Origin: Cohnella zeiphila
GTDB taxonomy: Bacteria > Bacillota > Bacilli > Paenibacillales > Paenibacillaceae
Direction of reading: 5' to 3'
Assembly (NCBI RefSeq): GCF_014212055.1
Contig: NZ_JACJVO010000017.1
Location: 60,368-124,367 of the forward strand
DNA length: 64,000 nt
Position numbers and translations under genes: made by a program
In this document: positions 34,125 through 42,591 of the stretch, piece by piece
Numbering within the stretch: the stretch's first letter is position 1
Layout of the letters: the number at the start of each line of letters is the position of its first letter
Notes under the pieces: model-generated
The model's database searches: none
What the model was told of the DNA's origin: nothing
The model's input: only the letters and a program-made list of their open reading frames with translations

Positions 34125-36293
34125 ATGGCGATTCAAGAAGATTATGCGGAGCGGGTGTACGCGGGCTGGCTGGCCAAGGTGATCGGCGTCAGGCACGGCG
34201 GCAACATCGAGAACTGGACGTACGAACGGATCGAGCGCACGTTCGGCGAGATCAAGGGCTATCTTCACGACTTTAAAAACTTTGCGGCCGACGACGACAC
34301 GAACGGCCCGCTCTTTTTTCTGAGAGCGCTGGAAGACTACGTGTGCGGAACGAACATTACGGCGGAGCAGATGGGGCTGACCTGGCTGAACTACGCGCCC
34401 GACGGCCACGGCTTCTATTGGTGGGGGGGATACGGCAAATCCACGGAACATACGGCCTATCTGAATTTGAAAAACGGAATCATGGCGCCGCGCTCCGGCT
34501 CTATCGAGCAAAACGGCGCCGCCGTCGCCGAGCAGATCGGCGGGCAGATCTTCATTGATGTCTGGGGGCTGATCGCGCCCGGACGCCCGGAGTTGGCGGC
34601 ACACTTCGCGGAGAAGATCGCGTCCGTCTCGCATGACGGGAACGGCAAATACGGCGGCATGTTCATCGCCGCTTGCATCGCCGCGGCATTCGCGGAGAAG
34701 GACATCGGGCGCATCATGGAACAGGGACTCTCCGTCATTCCCGCCGATTGCGAATACGCGCGGATGACGCGAACCGTCATGGGTTATCACCAGGAGAACC
34801 CGGACAACTGGCGGCATGCGTTCCGCTTTGTCCAAGAGCATTACGGCTACGACAAGTACCCGGGTCACTGCCACATTATCCCGAACTCGGCCGTAATCGT
34901 CTTGTCGCTTCTGTACGGAGAGGGCGATTTCTCCCGAACGATCAACATCTGCAACATGTGCGGCTGGGATACGGACTGCAACGTAGGCAACGTGGCGACC
35001 ATTATGGGCGTGCGCGGCGGAATCGGCGCGATCGGCGACGTTTGGCGGAAGCCGATCAACGACTTTCTCTGCTGTTCGAGCGTGATCGGTTCGCTGAACA
35101 TTCTCGACATCCCCTGGTGCGCATCGTATATTGCCAGAATCGGGTATAAGCTGCAGAACGAGCGACCTCCGGGCAAGTGGGCAGAGATCCTTGCCGAACA
35201 AGGAACGAGCTTCCACTTCGAATATCCCGGTTCCACGCATGCGTTCCGGCTGGAGCATAACGACCCGCTCCCGGTGACGGGATGGATCGAGAACACGACC
35301 GAGGCGTCTGCTTCCGGAATCCGGGCGCTCAAAGTCGCGTTCGACAGCGTGCAGGGCGGCTGCGCGTATCGGGTTTACCACCAGACCTACTATCGTCCGC
35401 ATGACTTCAATGACAGCCGGTACGATCCGAGCTTCTCGCCGATCCTGTATCCGGGCCAGACGGTCGAAGCCAAAGTACGGCTGCAAGGGCCGGCCGGCCA
35501 GCGGGTTCGGGCCCGCCTGTACGTCAAGGACGGCAACGAAGGAACCTATTATTACGGAGACACCGTGCCGTTGACTGCGGATCGCTGGACGTCCCTGCAA
35601 TTTACCATTCCTTCGTTGAGCGGCGTCTGCCTGGAGCAGGCGGGCCTCGAACTCGTGCCGATGGACGGCAAGGGGGCGCGCGGACCGAGCCTCGTCTGCT
35701 ATATCGACGATGTCTCGTTCGGAGGCAAGCCGAACTATGCGGTCGATTTCGCCCGCGAACGGCTGGAGCGCTGGAACGGATTGCACCTCGAGGTCAGCCA
35801 GTTGACGTATCTTCGCGGAATTTGGACGCTGGAAGACGGAGAACTGAGCGGCAGCTATTATGGCGAACCGGCGGAAAGCTATACCGGCCAGCTGTCATGG
35901 GACGATTATGTATTCGAAGCAAAGGTCGTGCCGAAGCTCGGCGAACACCATCGCGTCAACTTCCGCGTGCAAGGCGGGATCCGCTCTTACGCGGTCGGTT
36001 TCGCGCCGGAAGGCAAGCTCGCGCTGTACAAGAACGACAATGGCTATCGTACGTTAAGCGAATGCGCTTGCGATTGGGAACTCGGGCGAGCTTCGGCCAT
36101 CGCGGTCCGGGCGGTCGGCAATCATTTTCAGATCACGGTTGACGGCGCCCTTCTCCTTGATTATACCGACGAGGATCGTCCCTATTTGTCCGGAATGATC
36201 GGATTCTCGAACGCGGAGGGAAGCCGCACTCATTATCGAAGCTTCTCGGTATCCGGTTTATCAGCCCATCAAGAGGAGGCCGCGAACGAATGA
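34125..36293 (+). CDS. ADP-ribosylglycohydrolase-fold protein with C-terminal carbohydrate-binding-like region
   Basis: 722 residues. Residues ~1-340 match the ADP-ribosylglycohydrolase (DraG/ARH) fold: GWLAKVIGVRHGGNIENWTYERIERTFGEI, FAADDDTNGPLFFLRALEDY with the metal-binding Asp cluster, and the second metal site GWDTDCNVGNVATIMG. Residues ~350-720 form two beta-sandwich regions, the last resembling the DUF1080/LamG type (LEDGELSGSYYGEPAESYTG, FEAKVVPKLGEHHRVNFRVQGG). Many such fusions sit in sugar operons, where the true substrate is more likely a glycoside than ADP-ribosyl-protein; this is an inference. No signal peptide. It overlaps the next sulfatase gene by four bases (ATGA). Confidence 0.85.
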   Translation: MAIQEDYAERVYAGWLAKVIGVRHGGNIENWTYERIERTFGEIKGYLHDFKNFAADDDTNGPLFFLRALEDYVCGTNITAEQMGLTWLNYAPDGHGFYWWGGYGKSTEHTAYLNLKNGIMAPRSGSIEQNGAAVAEQIGGQIFIDVWGLIAPGRPELAAHFAEKIASVSHDGNGKYGGMFIAACIAAAFAEKDIGRIMEQGLSVIPADCEYARMTRTVMGYHQENPDNWRHAFRFVQEHYGYDKYPGHCHIIPNSAVIVLSLLYGEGDFSRTINICNMCGWDTDCNVGNVATIMGVRGGIGAIGDVWRKPINDFLCCSSVIGSLNILDIPWCASYIARIGYKLQNERPPGKWAEILAEQGTSFHFEYPGSTHAFRLEHNDPLPVTGWIENTTEASASGIRALKVAFDSVQGGCAYRVYHQTYYRPHDFNDSRYDPSFSPILYPGQTVEAKVRLQGPAGQRVRARLYVKDGNEGTYYYGDTVPLTADRWTSLQFTIPSLSGVCLEQAGLELVPMDGKGARGPSLVCYIDDVSFGGKPNYAVDFARERLERWNGLHLEVSQLTYLRGIWTLEDGELSGSYYGEPAESYTGQLSWDDYVFEAKVVPKLGEHHRVNFRVQGGIRSYAVGFAPEGKLALYKNDNGYRTLSECACDWELGRASAIAVRAVGNHFQITVDGALLLDYTDEDRPYLSGMIGFSNAEGSRTHYRSFSVSGLSAHQEEAANE

Positions 36294-37855
36294 GCCGATC
36301 GAATCAGCCGAATATCGTCGTCATCTGCAGCGACCAGCATCATCCGCTCGTCAGCGGATATCGCGGGCATCCCTTTATCGAAACTCCGAATCTCGACGCG
36401 CTGGCCGCGGACGGCACCCATTTCACGAGAGCCTACAGCAACTGCCCCGTCTGCACGCCGAGCCGGATGAGCTTCATCACCGGCAAATATCCGAACCAGA
36501 TCGACAGTTGGTTCCTGGGATGCCCGCTCGATCGGGAAGAGATGACCTGGTCGCGCAAGCTGGACGAAGCGGGAATCACCTCCGCGATGTTCGGCAAGAT
36601 GGATTTCTGCGGCGACTATCAGGATGGGGGCTTCAGCGAGTACAAGATCATCAAGAAACGGCCGGCGTTCAAGCCGTATCCGCGTACGACGCCGCTCTAC
36701 TCTCGGCTGGAAGGGCACGTGCGCGTCGATAAACGTCAGCATATTCTGAACGCGGGCGTGCGCGAAGAGATCGTCACGGACGGCGATACGGGGTACAACC
36801 AGGACCTCGGCTTCTACGACCACGACCGGGTCGTTACCGATTGGGCCGTCGACTTCCTGAAGCGCAAGGGGGAAGGGGCGAATAACGGCAAGCGGAAGCC
36901 GTGGGCGATGTACGTCGGCCTCATGTTCCCGCACTGGCCCTACAAGGTGCCGCAGCGCTATTACGACCTGTATTACCCGGACAAGGTGGCCATGCCGCAC
37001 GATGCGCTTTTTCCGAATGACGGCCTGCACCCGCAGGTGCGCAACATGCAGAACGCGCTCGGCCTCGGGCATCTGACCGAGCCGGAACTGCGCAACGTCA
37101 TTGCGGCCTACTACGGAATGATTACGGCGCTGGACGACAATGTCGGCAGGATTATCGCCGAATTGAAGGCCCGGAATCTGTACGACGACACGTACATCGT
37201 CTACATGTCGGACCATGGCGAGAACCTTGGCGAGCATGGCCTGTTTTACAAACAGTGCAGCTATGACGGTTCCGTCGGCGTGCCGTTGATCGTCAAGGGA
37301 CCGGACTTGCCGAAGGGACAGCGAATCGACCGGCCGGTGACGCTTGTCGATCTGTACCCGACGATCCTGGACATCGCGGGGCTGGAGACGGAGCCGGACC
37401 GCCCCGGCAACAGCTGGTTGCCGCTCATCCAAGGCGGCGAGCAGCCGGATCGGCCCGATTATGCTTTCTCCGAATATCACGGCAACTTCTTCAAGCAGGA
37501 CTGGTATATGCTGGTCAAGGACGGTTTTAAATACACCTATTACGTGAATGACCGCCCGTCGCTGTTCAATCTGGAGGAAGACCCGAAAGAAATGCATGAC
37601 TTGGCCGAATACGAGCAATACCGCGATCTTCTGGAGACAATGGAGTCGCTGCTGCGGACGATCGTCGATCCGGAGGCGGTGTCGCTGCGGGCCAAACGCG
37701 ATCTCGGCCTCATTGGCCCGAACGGCGAAGATTATACGCTGACGATGACCGATCCCGAATGCAAGGAGCTGATCAAGCAAGGCGTATTCGAGGACGAGGC
37801 GGAATTCCCGCAGTGGGAAGGCGCACCCGGCATTTGGGTAAAGGAGGAACAGTGA
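36290..37855 (+). CDS. Sulfatase (Cys-type), first copy
   Basis: 521 residues. It has the metal-binding start PNIVVICSDQHHPLVSGYRGHPFIETPNLDAL and the formylglycine motif CTPSR at Cys55 (consensus CxPxR), then TGKYPNQ. Further pieces are VYMSDHGENLGEHGLFYKQ, which carries the DH metal ligands, and DYAFSEYHGNFF. The enzyme would remove sulfate from a carbohydrate ester or amide. Its Cys needs conversion to formylglycine by FGE or anSME, neither of which is encoded in this window. No signal peptide, so the substrate must be intracellular, fitting a transported oligosaccharide. Coupled by ATGA to the preceding gene. Confidence 0.94.
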   Translation: MSRSNQPNIVVICSDQHHPLVSGYRGHPFIETPNLDALAADGTHFTRAYSNCPVCTPSRMSFITGKYPNQIDSWFLGCPLDREEMTWSRKLDEAGITSAMFGKMDFCGDYQDGGFSEYKIIKKRPAFKPYPRTTPLYSRLEGHVRVDKRQHILNAGVREEIVTDGDTGYNQDLGFYDHDRVVTDWAVDFLKRKGEGANNGKRKPWAMYVGLMFPHWPYKVPQRYYDLYYPDKVAMPHDALFPNDGLHPQVRNMQNALGLGHLTEPELRNVIAAYYGMITALDDNVGRIIAELKARNLYDDTYIVYMSDHGENLGEHGLFYKQCSYDGSVGVPLIVKGPDLPKGQRIDRPVTLVDLYPTILDIAGLETEPDRPGNSWLPLIQGGEQPDRPDYAFSEYHGNFFKQDWYMLVKDGFKYTYYVNDRPSLFNLEEDPKEMHDLAEYEQYRDLLETMESLLRTIVDPEAVSLRAKRDLGLIGPNGEDYTLTMTDPECKELIKQGVFEDEAEFPQWEGAPGIWVKEEQ

Positions 37856-37856
37856 G

Positions 37857-39311
37857 ATGAGGCGCAAACCGAACTTGCTTCTGATTATGTGCGATCAATT
37901 GCGTTACGACGTCTTGGGCTGTTACGGCAACAAGCTCGTGCAGACGCCGAATATGGACCGTCTGGCCCGAATGGGGGTCGTCTTCGATCAAGCGTACAGC
38001 CAAACCCCTGTTTGCGTTCCTGCAAGGCACGGCCTGATCTCCGGGCTGAACCCGTTCGAGATCGGCCTGCTCAAGAACGAAGGCTTATCCAAGGAAATCG
38101 AAGATCCGCTGCCCGAGCGGATCCGCGAGCAAGGCTACCACACGTGCGCGGTCGGGAAAATGCATTTTCATCCGGTGCGCAAGCATTACGGTTTCGACCG
38201 GATGCTGCTGTCGGAGGAAGTCCCTTCCCACTTTGACGACGACGAATATTTGCAATTTCTGCGGACGCAAGGATACGGCCACGTCACCGAGCCTCACGGC
38301 AAACGGAGCGAGCTCTATTACGTGCCGCAAGTTTCCGAGCTGCCCGGGCATCTGCATACGACCGCTTGGACGGCGGACACGGCATGCCGCGTCATTCGGC
38401 AGAATCAGAACCGGCCGTTTTTCCTGTTCACTTCGTTCATCAAACCGCATCCGCCCTTTGACCCGAGCGCTCCGTACGATACGATGTACCCAACGGATCA
38501 GGTGCCACCGCCGAAACGGCGGGAGCACGAACGGACGCCTGACGACGCCTGGATCGAGGTTATGAACGACTTCAAAGTGAATGGCATCGACAGCCTGAGT
38601 CACGAAGACGAGTTGAAAATGCGAGCCTACTATTACGGCTGCGTATCCCAGGTGGACGCGCAGATTGGCCAAATTCTCGATACCCTCGAGTCCTGCGGCT
38701 TGATAGACGACACCTTGATCGTCTTTACTTCGGATCACGGCGAGATGCTGGGAGACCATTATTCATACGGCAAGCGCACCTACTATGAGATGTCCGCCAA
38801 GGTGCCGCTTATTGTGAGTTGGCCGGCGGCGCTCCCTCAAGGGGAGCGGCGGGAGCAGCTTGCCTTGCTTCAGGATATTTACGCCACCTTGATCGCTGCA
38901 GCCGGCGGAAAGGTGCCCGCGGCCTCATCCGGAGTGGATCTGCTGCCTGCGGCGAGGCAGACGGAGCGGCCGACTCGCGAGAAAATTTTTGCGGAGATCG
39001 GCAGAGGCCGACTGTTCAAAACGATGCTGCGCTGGGACCGTTACAAATACATCTACCATGCTAACGGCGGCAAGGAGAACCTGTTCGATCTGCTGGCCGA
39101 TCCGGATGAATTCAACGACATCTCGGCGCTGCATCCGGAACTTTGCAGGGAATGCAGGGAACAATTAACGGACCATTATCGCGCATACGGATTAGCGGAA
39201 GCGCTCGGCAGCGACGGATTGGCGCGTTACGAGGAGACGAAGCACGTGCCGCGAGGCTATCTCGATCAATCGCCCAAATGGCCGGCAACGGTCATCGCGG
39301 ACAGTAAATAA
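37857..39311 (+). CDS. Sulfatase (Cys-type), second copy
   Basis: 484 residues, one base after the first sulfatase gene. The start RKPNLLLIMCDQLRYDVLGCYGNKLVQTPNMDRLA is typical, and the catalytic motif is CVPAR at Cys53 with Ala in place of the common Ser. The metal/substrate motif is VFTSDHGEMLGDHYSYGKRTYYE. Sequence divergence from the first copy across the protein indicates different specificity, so the two probably act in turn on different sulfate groups of the same glycan. No signal peptide. It is the last gene of the LacI-controlled operon. Confidence 0.94.
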   Translation: MRRKPNLLLIMCDQLRYDVLGCYGNKLVQTPNMDRLARMGVVFDQAYSQTPVCVPARHGLISGLNPFEIGLLKNEGLSKEIEDPLPERIREQGYHTCAVGKMHFHPVRKHYGFDRMLLSEEVPSHFDDDEYLQFLRTQGYGHVTEPHGKRSELYYVPQVSELPGHLHTTAWTADTACRVIRQNQNRPFFLFTSFIKPHPPFDPSAPYDTMYPTDQVPPPKRREHERTPDDAWIEVMNDFKVNGIDSLSHEDELKMRAYYYGCVSQVDAQIGQILDTLESCGLIDDTLIVFTSDHGEMLGDHYSYGKRTYYEMSAKVPLIVSWPAALPQGERREQLALLQDIYATLIAAAGGKVPAASSGVDLLPAARQTERPTREKIFAEIGRGRLFKTMLRWDRYKYIYHANGGKENLFDLLADPDEFNDISALHPELCRECREQLTDHYRAYGLAEALGSDGLARYEETKHVPRGYLDQSPKWPATVIADSK

Positions 39312-39322
39312 AATCGTCCCGA

Positions 39323-39367
39323 AGGAGCCGTCTGACGACCGGCGAATGGAAAGGCGGCTCCTATTTG
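39323..39367 (+). terminator. Possible terminator after the sulfatase operon
   Basis: AGGAGCCG (39323-39330) pairs with CGGCTCCT (39355-39362), followed by ATTTG. The loop is long (24 bases), so the signal is modest. Confidence 0.45.
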
Positions 39368-39381
39368 CGTCACGATCTTTT

Positions 39382-39457
39382 TTGCGTTTCGGCATCGAAC
39401 AGGATAATATGGTACCATCGAACCGGTTCTATTTTGAATAAAAATCGAACCGATTTC
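39382..39457 (+). promoter_or_regulatory. Promoter and two LacI-type operators before the regulator gene
   Basis: TTGCGT (39382-39387) and a TAATAT-type -10, with operator ATCGAACCGGTTCTAT at 39417-39432 and a second, half-degenerate site ATCGAACCGATTTC at 39444-39457. The first repeats the layout before the transporter operon at 30493-30550, showing autoregulation plus control of the operon. Confidence 0.72.
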
Positions 39458-39485
39458 AGATCTGATTCGGAAGGGGGAAGCGGCA

Positions 39486-40496
39486 TTGGAAACGAAACCT
39501 AAGGTAACCATCGATGACGTCGCGAAATCGGCGGGTGTTTCCAAGTCCACCGTTTCTCGAATTATTAACAATGTTCCCGGCGTTAAACCTGTTACAAGAT
39601 TTAAGGTGAACCGGGCCATTGAAGAACTTGGCTTTACGCCAAATATCATGGCGCGAAGCTTGAAGACCAAGCTGCGTCGTCAAATTGCGTTAGCCATTGA
39701 CGATATCCGCAACCCGTATTATCCGGAGCTCGCGTGGGCTGCCGAACAAGTAGCGAAGCAAAATAACTTTCGATTGGTTCTGATCAATCATTACGGCAAT
39801 CCGTCCGAGGAACTCGCGGTCCTTAAGGAAGCAAACGATATGCATGTGGACGGTATCGTCCTGCTCTCGACCAGCCATCCCAAAACACTAACCAAGGTTA
39901 TAAAAAAAGCGGCCGTTCCCGTTGCCCTGATTGGAAATTATGAGGAAGATATGCCGGCGGATTGGGTCGGACTTAGGGAGAACGAAGGATACGTAGCAAT
40001 GGATCATCTGATCCGCATCGGCAGAAGGCGCATCGCTTACGCCGGAAACACAACGCTGCATCGCGGGGCTCGCTACACCGCTTACGTGCAGTCGCTGGCC
40101 TCTCATTTTATGGAGTTCAATCGTTCTTTGGTGTATACCGGCGAACGGCTGGCCATTGACACCGGCCTCGAAGCAGCTCGTTATTTTTATCATTTGAATG
40201 AAATCCCGGATGCTGTGTTTGCAGCCAATGATCTCGTAGCCATTGGAGTCACCCAAGGTCTGATCAGTCTCGGGTTGCGTGTACCGGAAGATGTTGCCGT
40301 AGTGGGAATCGACAATATCCCATGGTGTACTTTGACCACCCCTAAAGTGAGTTCGGTTTCGAATTTAGTGGGGGAAATGGGGCGCATTGCAGTAGAACGG
40401 CTGATCCTTCGAATCGGCGACGAGTCTAAAGCTTTTGAAAGAATCACCTTGGAGCCTCGGCTGATTGTCAGAGAATCCACCGTCAAGCAGATATAG
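39486..40496 (+). CDS. LacI-family transcription regulator
   Basis: 336 residues from a TTG at 39486 after GAAGGGGGA. The helix-turn-helix and hinge are VTIDDVAKSAGVSKSTVSRIINNVPGVKPVTRFKVNRAIEELGFTPNIMARSLKTK. The periplasmic-binding-type effector domain runs from IALAIDDIRNPYYPELAWAAEQVAKQNNFRLVL to VAVVGIDNIPWCTLTTPKVSSV. The operator GAACCGGTTC precedes its own gene and the transporter/sulfatase operon, so it is predicted to repress both until a sugar, perhaps derived from a sulfated glycan, is imported. Confidence 0.93.
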   Translation: METKPKVTIDDVAKSAGVSKSTVSRIINNVPGVKPVTRFKVNRAIEELGFTPNIMARSLKTKLRRQIALAIDDIRNPYYPELAWAAEQVAKQNNFRLVLINHYGNPSEELAVLKEANDMHVDGIVLLSTSHPKTLTKVIKKAAVPVALIGNYEEDMPADWVGLRENEGYVAMDHLIRIGRRRIAYAGNTTLHRGARYTAYVQSLASHFMEFNRSLVYTGERLAIDTGLEAARYFYHLNEIPDAVFAANDLVAIGVTQGLISLGLRVPEDVAVVGIDNIPWCTLTTPKVSSVSNLVGEMGRIAVERLILRIGDESKAFERITLEPRLIVRESTVKQI

Positions 40497-40497
40497 G

Positions 40498-40930
40498 GCT
40501 TAGAAAATAACCTGTTCAGACTCGTCGTCGATAGGGTTGCGGCTGTGCTGTTGATACCGCCGCCGTAGCTGGCCGTTGTATGGCCGGTGATTGTGCCGCC
40601 GCTCATGGGTAAAGACGGCGGGACCGCAGTTGAATTCGCCGCCTCCCCCGCTGGAGGCTGTATTGTTAAATATGGTGCCGCCGTTCATAGTGAAAGAATG
40701 GGTAGCGCCGAACACATGCACGCCTCGCCACGGGTACCGATACCGGCGGACTTGCCGGCAATAATGCCGTAACCGCGGTGGGTACCGTTGCGGCGGTTGT
40801 TTTGGAGCAGGCTATTATCCGGGAGTCCAGGCTGCTCAGTAGCAACCGGGCGCCGTGCAGGAATCTTGTTCGAACAGCCATTCATTATGAATGGACGAAA
40901 CGACGATGCCCGGCAAACCTTCGGCAAAGA
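40498..40930 (-). pseudogene. Decayed fragment of a beta-helix repeat surface protein
   Basis: The minus strand encodes repeat-like pieces in different frames: FGATHSFTMNGGTIFNNTASSGGGG and, one frame over, MSGGTITGHTTASYGGGINSTAA. GGTI-x-NNTA-GGGV repeats belong to large right-handed beta-helix or polymorphic surface proteins common in Paenibacillus. No start, signal peptide or long open frame is present and a frameshift splits the two repeats, so this is debris. No intact gene can be placed in 40497-41118. Confidence 0.55.
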
Positions 40931-41118
40931 CGTTCATTGACGCTCATGAACCGGCGACCTCCCTCCTTATAAGCGTTACTCCTCATCCATTTCAGACAGC
41001 TTATTTCGCCTATTTATGCGATTCCTGCTTTCTCTCAGCAATGTCCGGGCAACGGTATAGCCGATCAGATACGCGGCTGCGGACGTGTTGCCGTCAACCG
41101 TAAATGGAATGAACCAAT

Positions 41119-41349
41119 ATGAAACGGAAATGGCTGGAGGAAGGATTTTCGCTATGGGGCGAACGAGGTGCAGGCTTCTTAACGATTGATACACTCACAA
41201 GCCGCTTAGGAGTGACGAAAGGATCATTCTACCATCATTTTCAGAACTGGCAAAACTATAAAGAAAATCTTCTCTCTTCGTATGAGAATGAGAGAACGCT
41301 CAAGATTTTCGACGTCACGACGTCACAGAATCTCATGCTTCACCGTTAA
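41119..41349 (+). pseudogene. TetR-family regulator, truncated to its DNA-binding domain
   Basis: 76 codons: WLEEGFSLWGERGAGFLTIDTLTSRLGVTKGSFYHHFQNWQNYKENLLSSYE is a typical TetR helix-turn-helix. The frame stops at 41349 instead of continuing for the ~110 residues of the ligand/dimer domain, and the FAD oxidoreductase begins 30 bases later. Because TetR proteins act as dimers through the missing part, I regard it as a remnant, though a short DNA-binding peptide cannot be excluded. Confidence 0.7.
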
Positions 41350-41379
41350 ATGTGCAAAATTGAAAGGGGTGCATATTCG

Positions 41380-42558
41380 ATGAAGGAAGTGAGATGCGTC
41401 GTCGTTGGGGGAGGTCATGTAGGCCTCCATGCGGCCAAAGAGTTGGGGAAATCGGCCAAGGAGCTCGGACGGGCGATTCGAGTTACTCTTATTGACAAGG
41501 AGCCTAACCATACTCGTAAGGTGTTGTTATTCAGGCCGGCCGTCGGCGAAGAGAAGATCGATCTCCCATGGTCTAGTTTGTTGCCTAAGCCTATTCAATT
41601 CGTACATGGTACGGTAACGGCAATAGGAAGCGGAGAGAAACGTGTTCGATACTTAGATTCAAGCGGGAACGAACGCCATCTGGATTATGACATTCTCGTC
41701 CTTACAGTAGGCAGTGTCGTGAAACGGCCGAATCATGACCTTGGCGGTTTAGCTCTGACGGATGTAAATTCGGGAATTGCCATCCGGGAAACATGGCGGA
41801 CGAATATCAGGAGAGCTGCCGCAGAATTCAACCCCCGGGAACGAATAAGGCTTCTGACCGTCGCCGTTGCGGGAGCAGGGATCAGCGGGGTCGAGACCTC
41901 CGCCGAATTGGCGCTCGCCATGCGTTCTGAAGCAGCCAAGCACGGACTTGATCCGAACCAGGTTCGGATTTACTTGCTTAACGCGCATCACCGGTTATTC
42001 ATGGAGGGGCCGGATAAAGCAGGTCTAAAGCTGCAAAGTCTCCTGAACGATTACGGGGTTACTGTCCTTCATAAACATATCGCGTTGCGTGAGAAGGACG
42101 GGGAATTATGCCTGCAAGACGGGCGATCTTTGCCTGTCGGCTTGTGCATTTGGACCCTTGGGCTTGAACCGAACCCCATTCTGAGATCGCTGGGAGTGCC
42201 GCTTACCGCCGGCGGCCAGGTTCAAGTCGACGAATGTTACCGAGTCGGGGGGAAGGCCGGGTTCTATAGTATCGGCGATTGCGCAAGAATCGTCGACCCT
42301 GTAACCGGACACGAAGATCCGATGACTTGCAAAGAAGGGATTGTTCAAGCCAAAAGGCTGGGGAAGATCGCCATCGCCGACATAGAAGGTCGCCCTGCTC
42401 CCGTCCATAAAGAGCTGATGAATTATTATTGCATCGGATTGGGAGCTGAACGCGGATTACTGTGGACGAGGAAGTGGGGGGTGGACTTCCTTCTTACGGG
42501 AAAGCTGGCTTGGAGAATCAAAAACTACGGATGGGATATCGCGAGTCTGTTAAGGTAG
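41380..42558 (+). CDS. NAD(P)/FAD-dependent oxidoreductase (NDH-2/AIF-like)
   Basis: 392 residues from the ATG at 41380 (GAAAGGGGTG upstream). The FAD-binding motif is VRCVVVGGGHVGLHAAKEL, and the NAD(P)-binding motif is RLLTVAVAGAGISGVETSAELALAM. The second FAD site is GFYSIGDCARIVDP. This is the architecture of NDH-2/ferroptosis-suppressor-like disulfide-independent oxidoreductases. It stands directly before an ECF41 sigma factor gene (33 bases), the classical partnership in which ECF41 controls a carboxymuconolactone decarboxylase, an oxidoreductase or an epimerase. The substrate is unknown; quinone reduction is possible. Confidence 0.9.
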   Translation: MKEVRCVVVGGGHVGLHAAKELGKSAKELGRAIRVTLIDKEPNHTRKVLLFRPAVGEEKIDLPWSSLLPKPIQFVHGTVTAIGSGEKRVRYLDSSGNERHLDYDILVLTVGSVVKRPNHDLGGLALTDVNSGIAIRETWRTNIRRAAAEFNPRERIRLLTVAVAGAGISGVETSAELALAMRSEAAKHGLDPNQVRIYLLNAHHRLFMEGPDKAGLKLQSLLNDYGVTVLHKHIALREKDGELCLQDGRSLPVGLCIWTLGLEPNPILRSLGVPLTAGGQVQVDECYRVGGKAGFYSIGDCARIVDPVTGHEDPMTCKEGIVQAKRLGKIAIADIEGRPAPVHKELMNYYCIGLGAERGLLWTRKWGVDFLLTGKLAWRIKNYGWDIASLLR

Positions 42559-42591
42559 CGAGAAGCCACGGATGGGAATAGAGGTAAAAAG

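Noticed and set aside
33795..35786. 663-codon minus-strand open frame
   Set aside because: It runs antisense through the permease and ADP-ribosylglycohydrolase genes, both well supported, and shows no family features.
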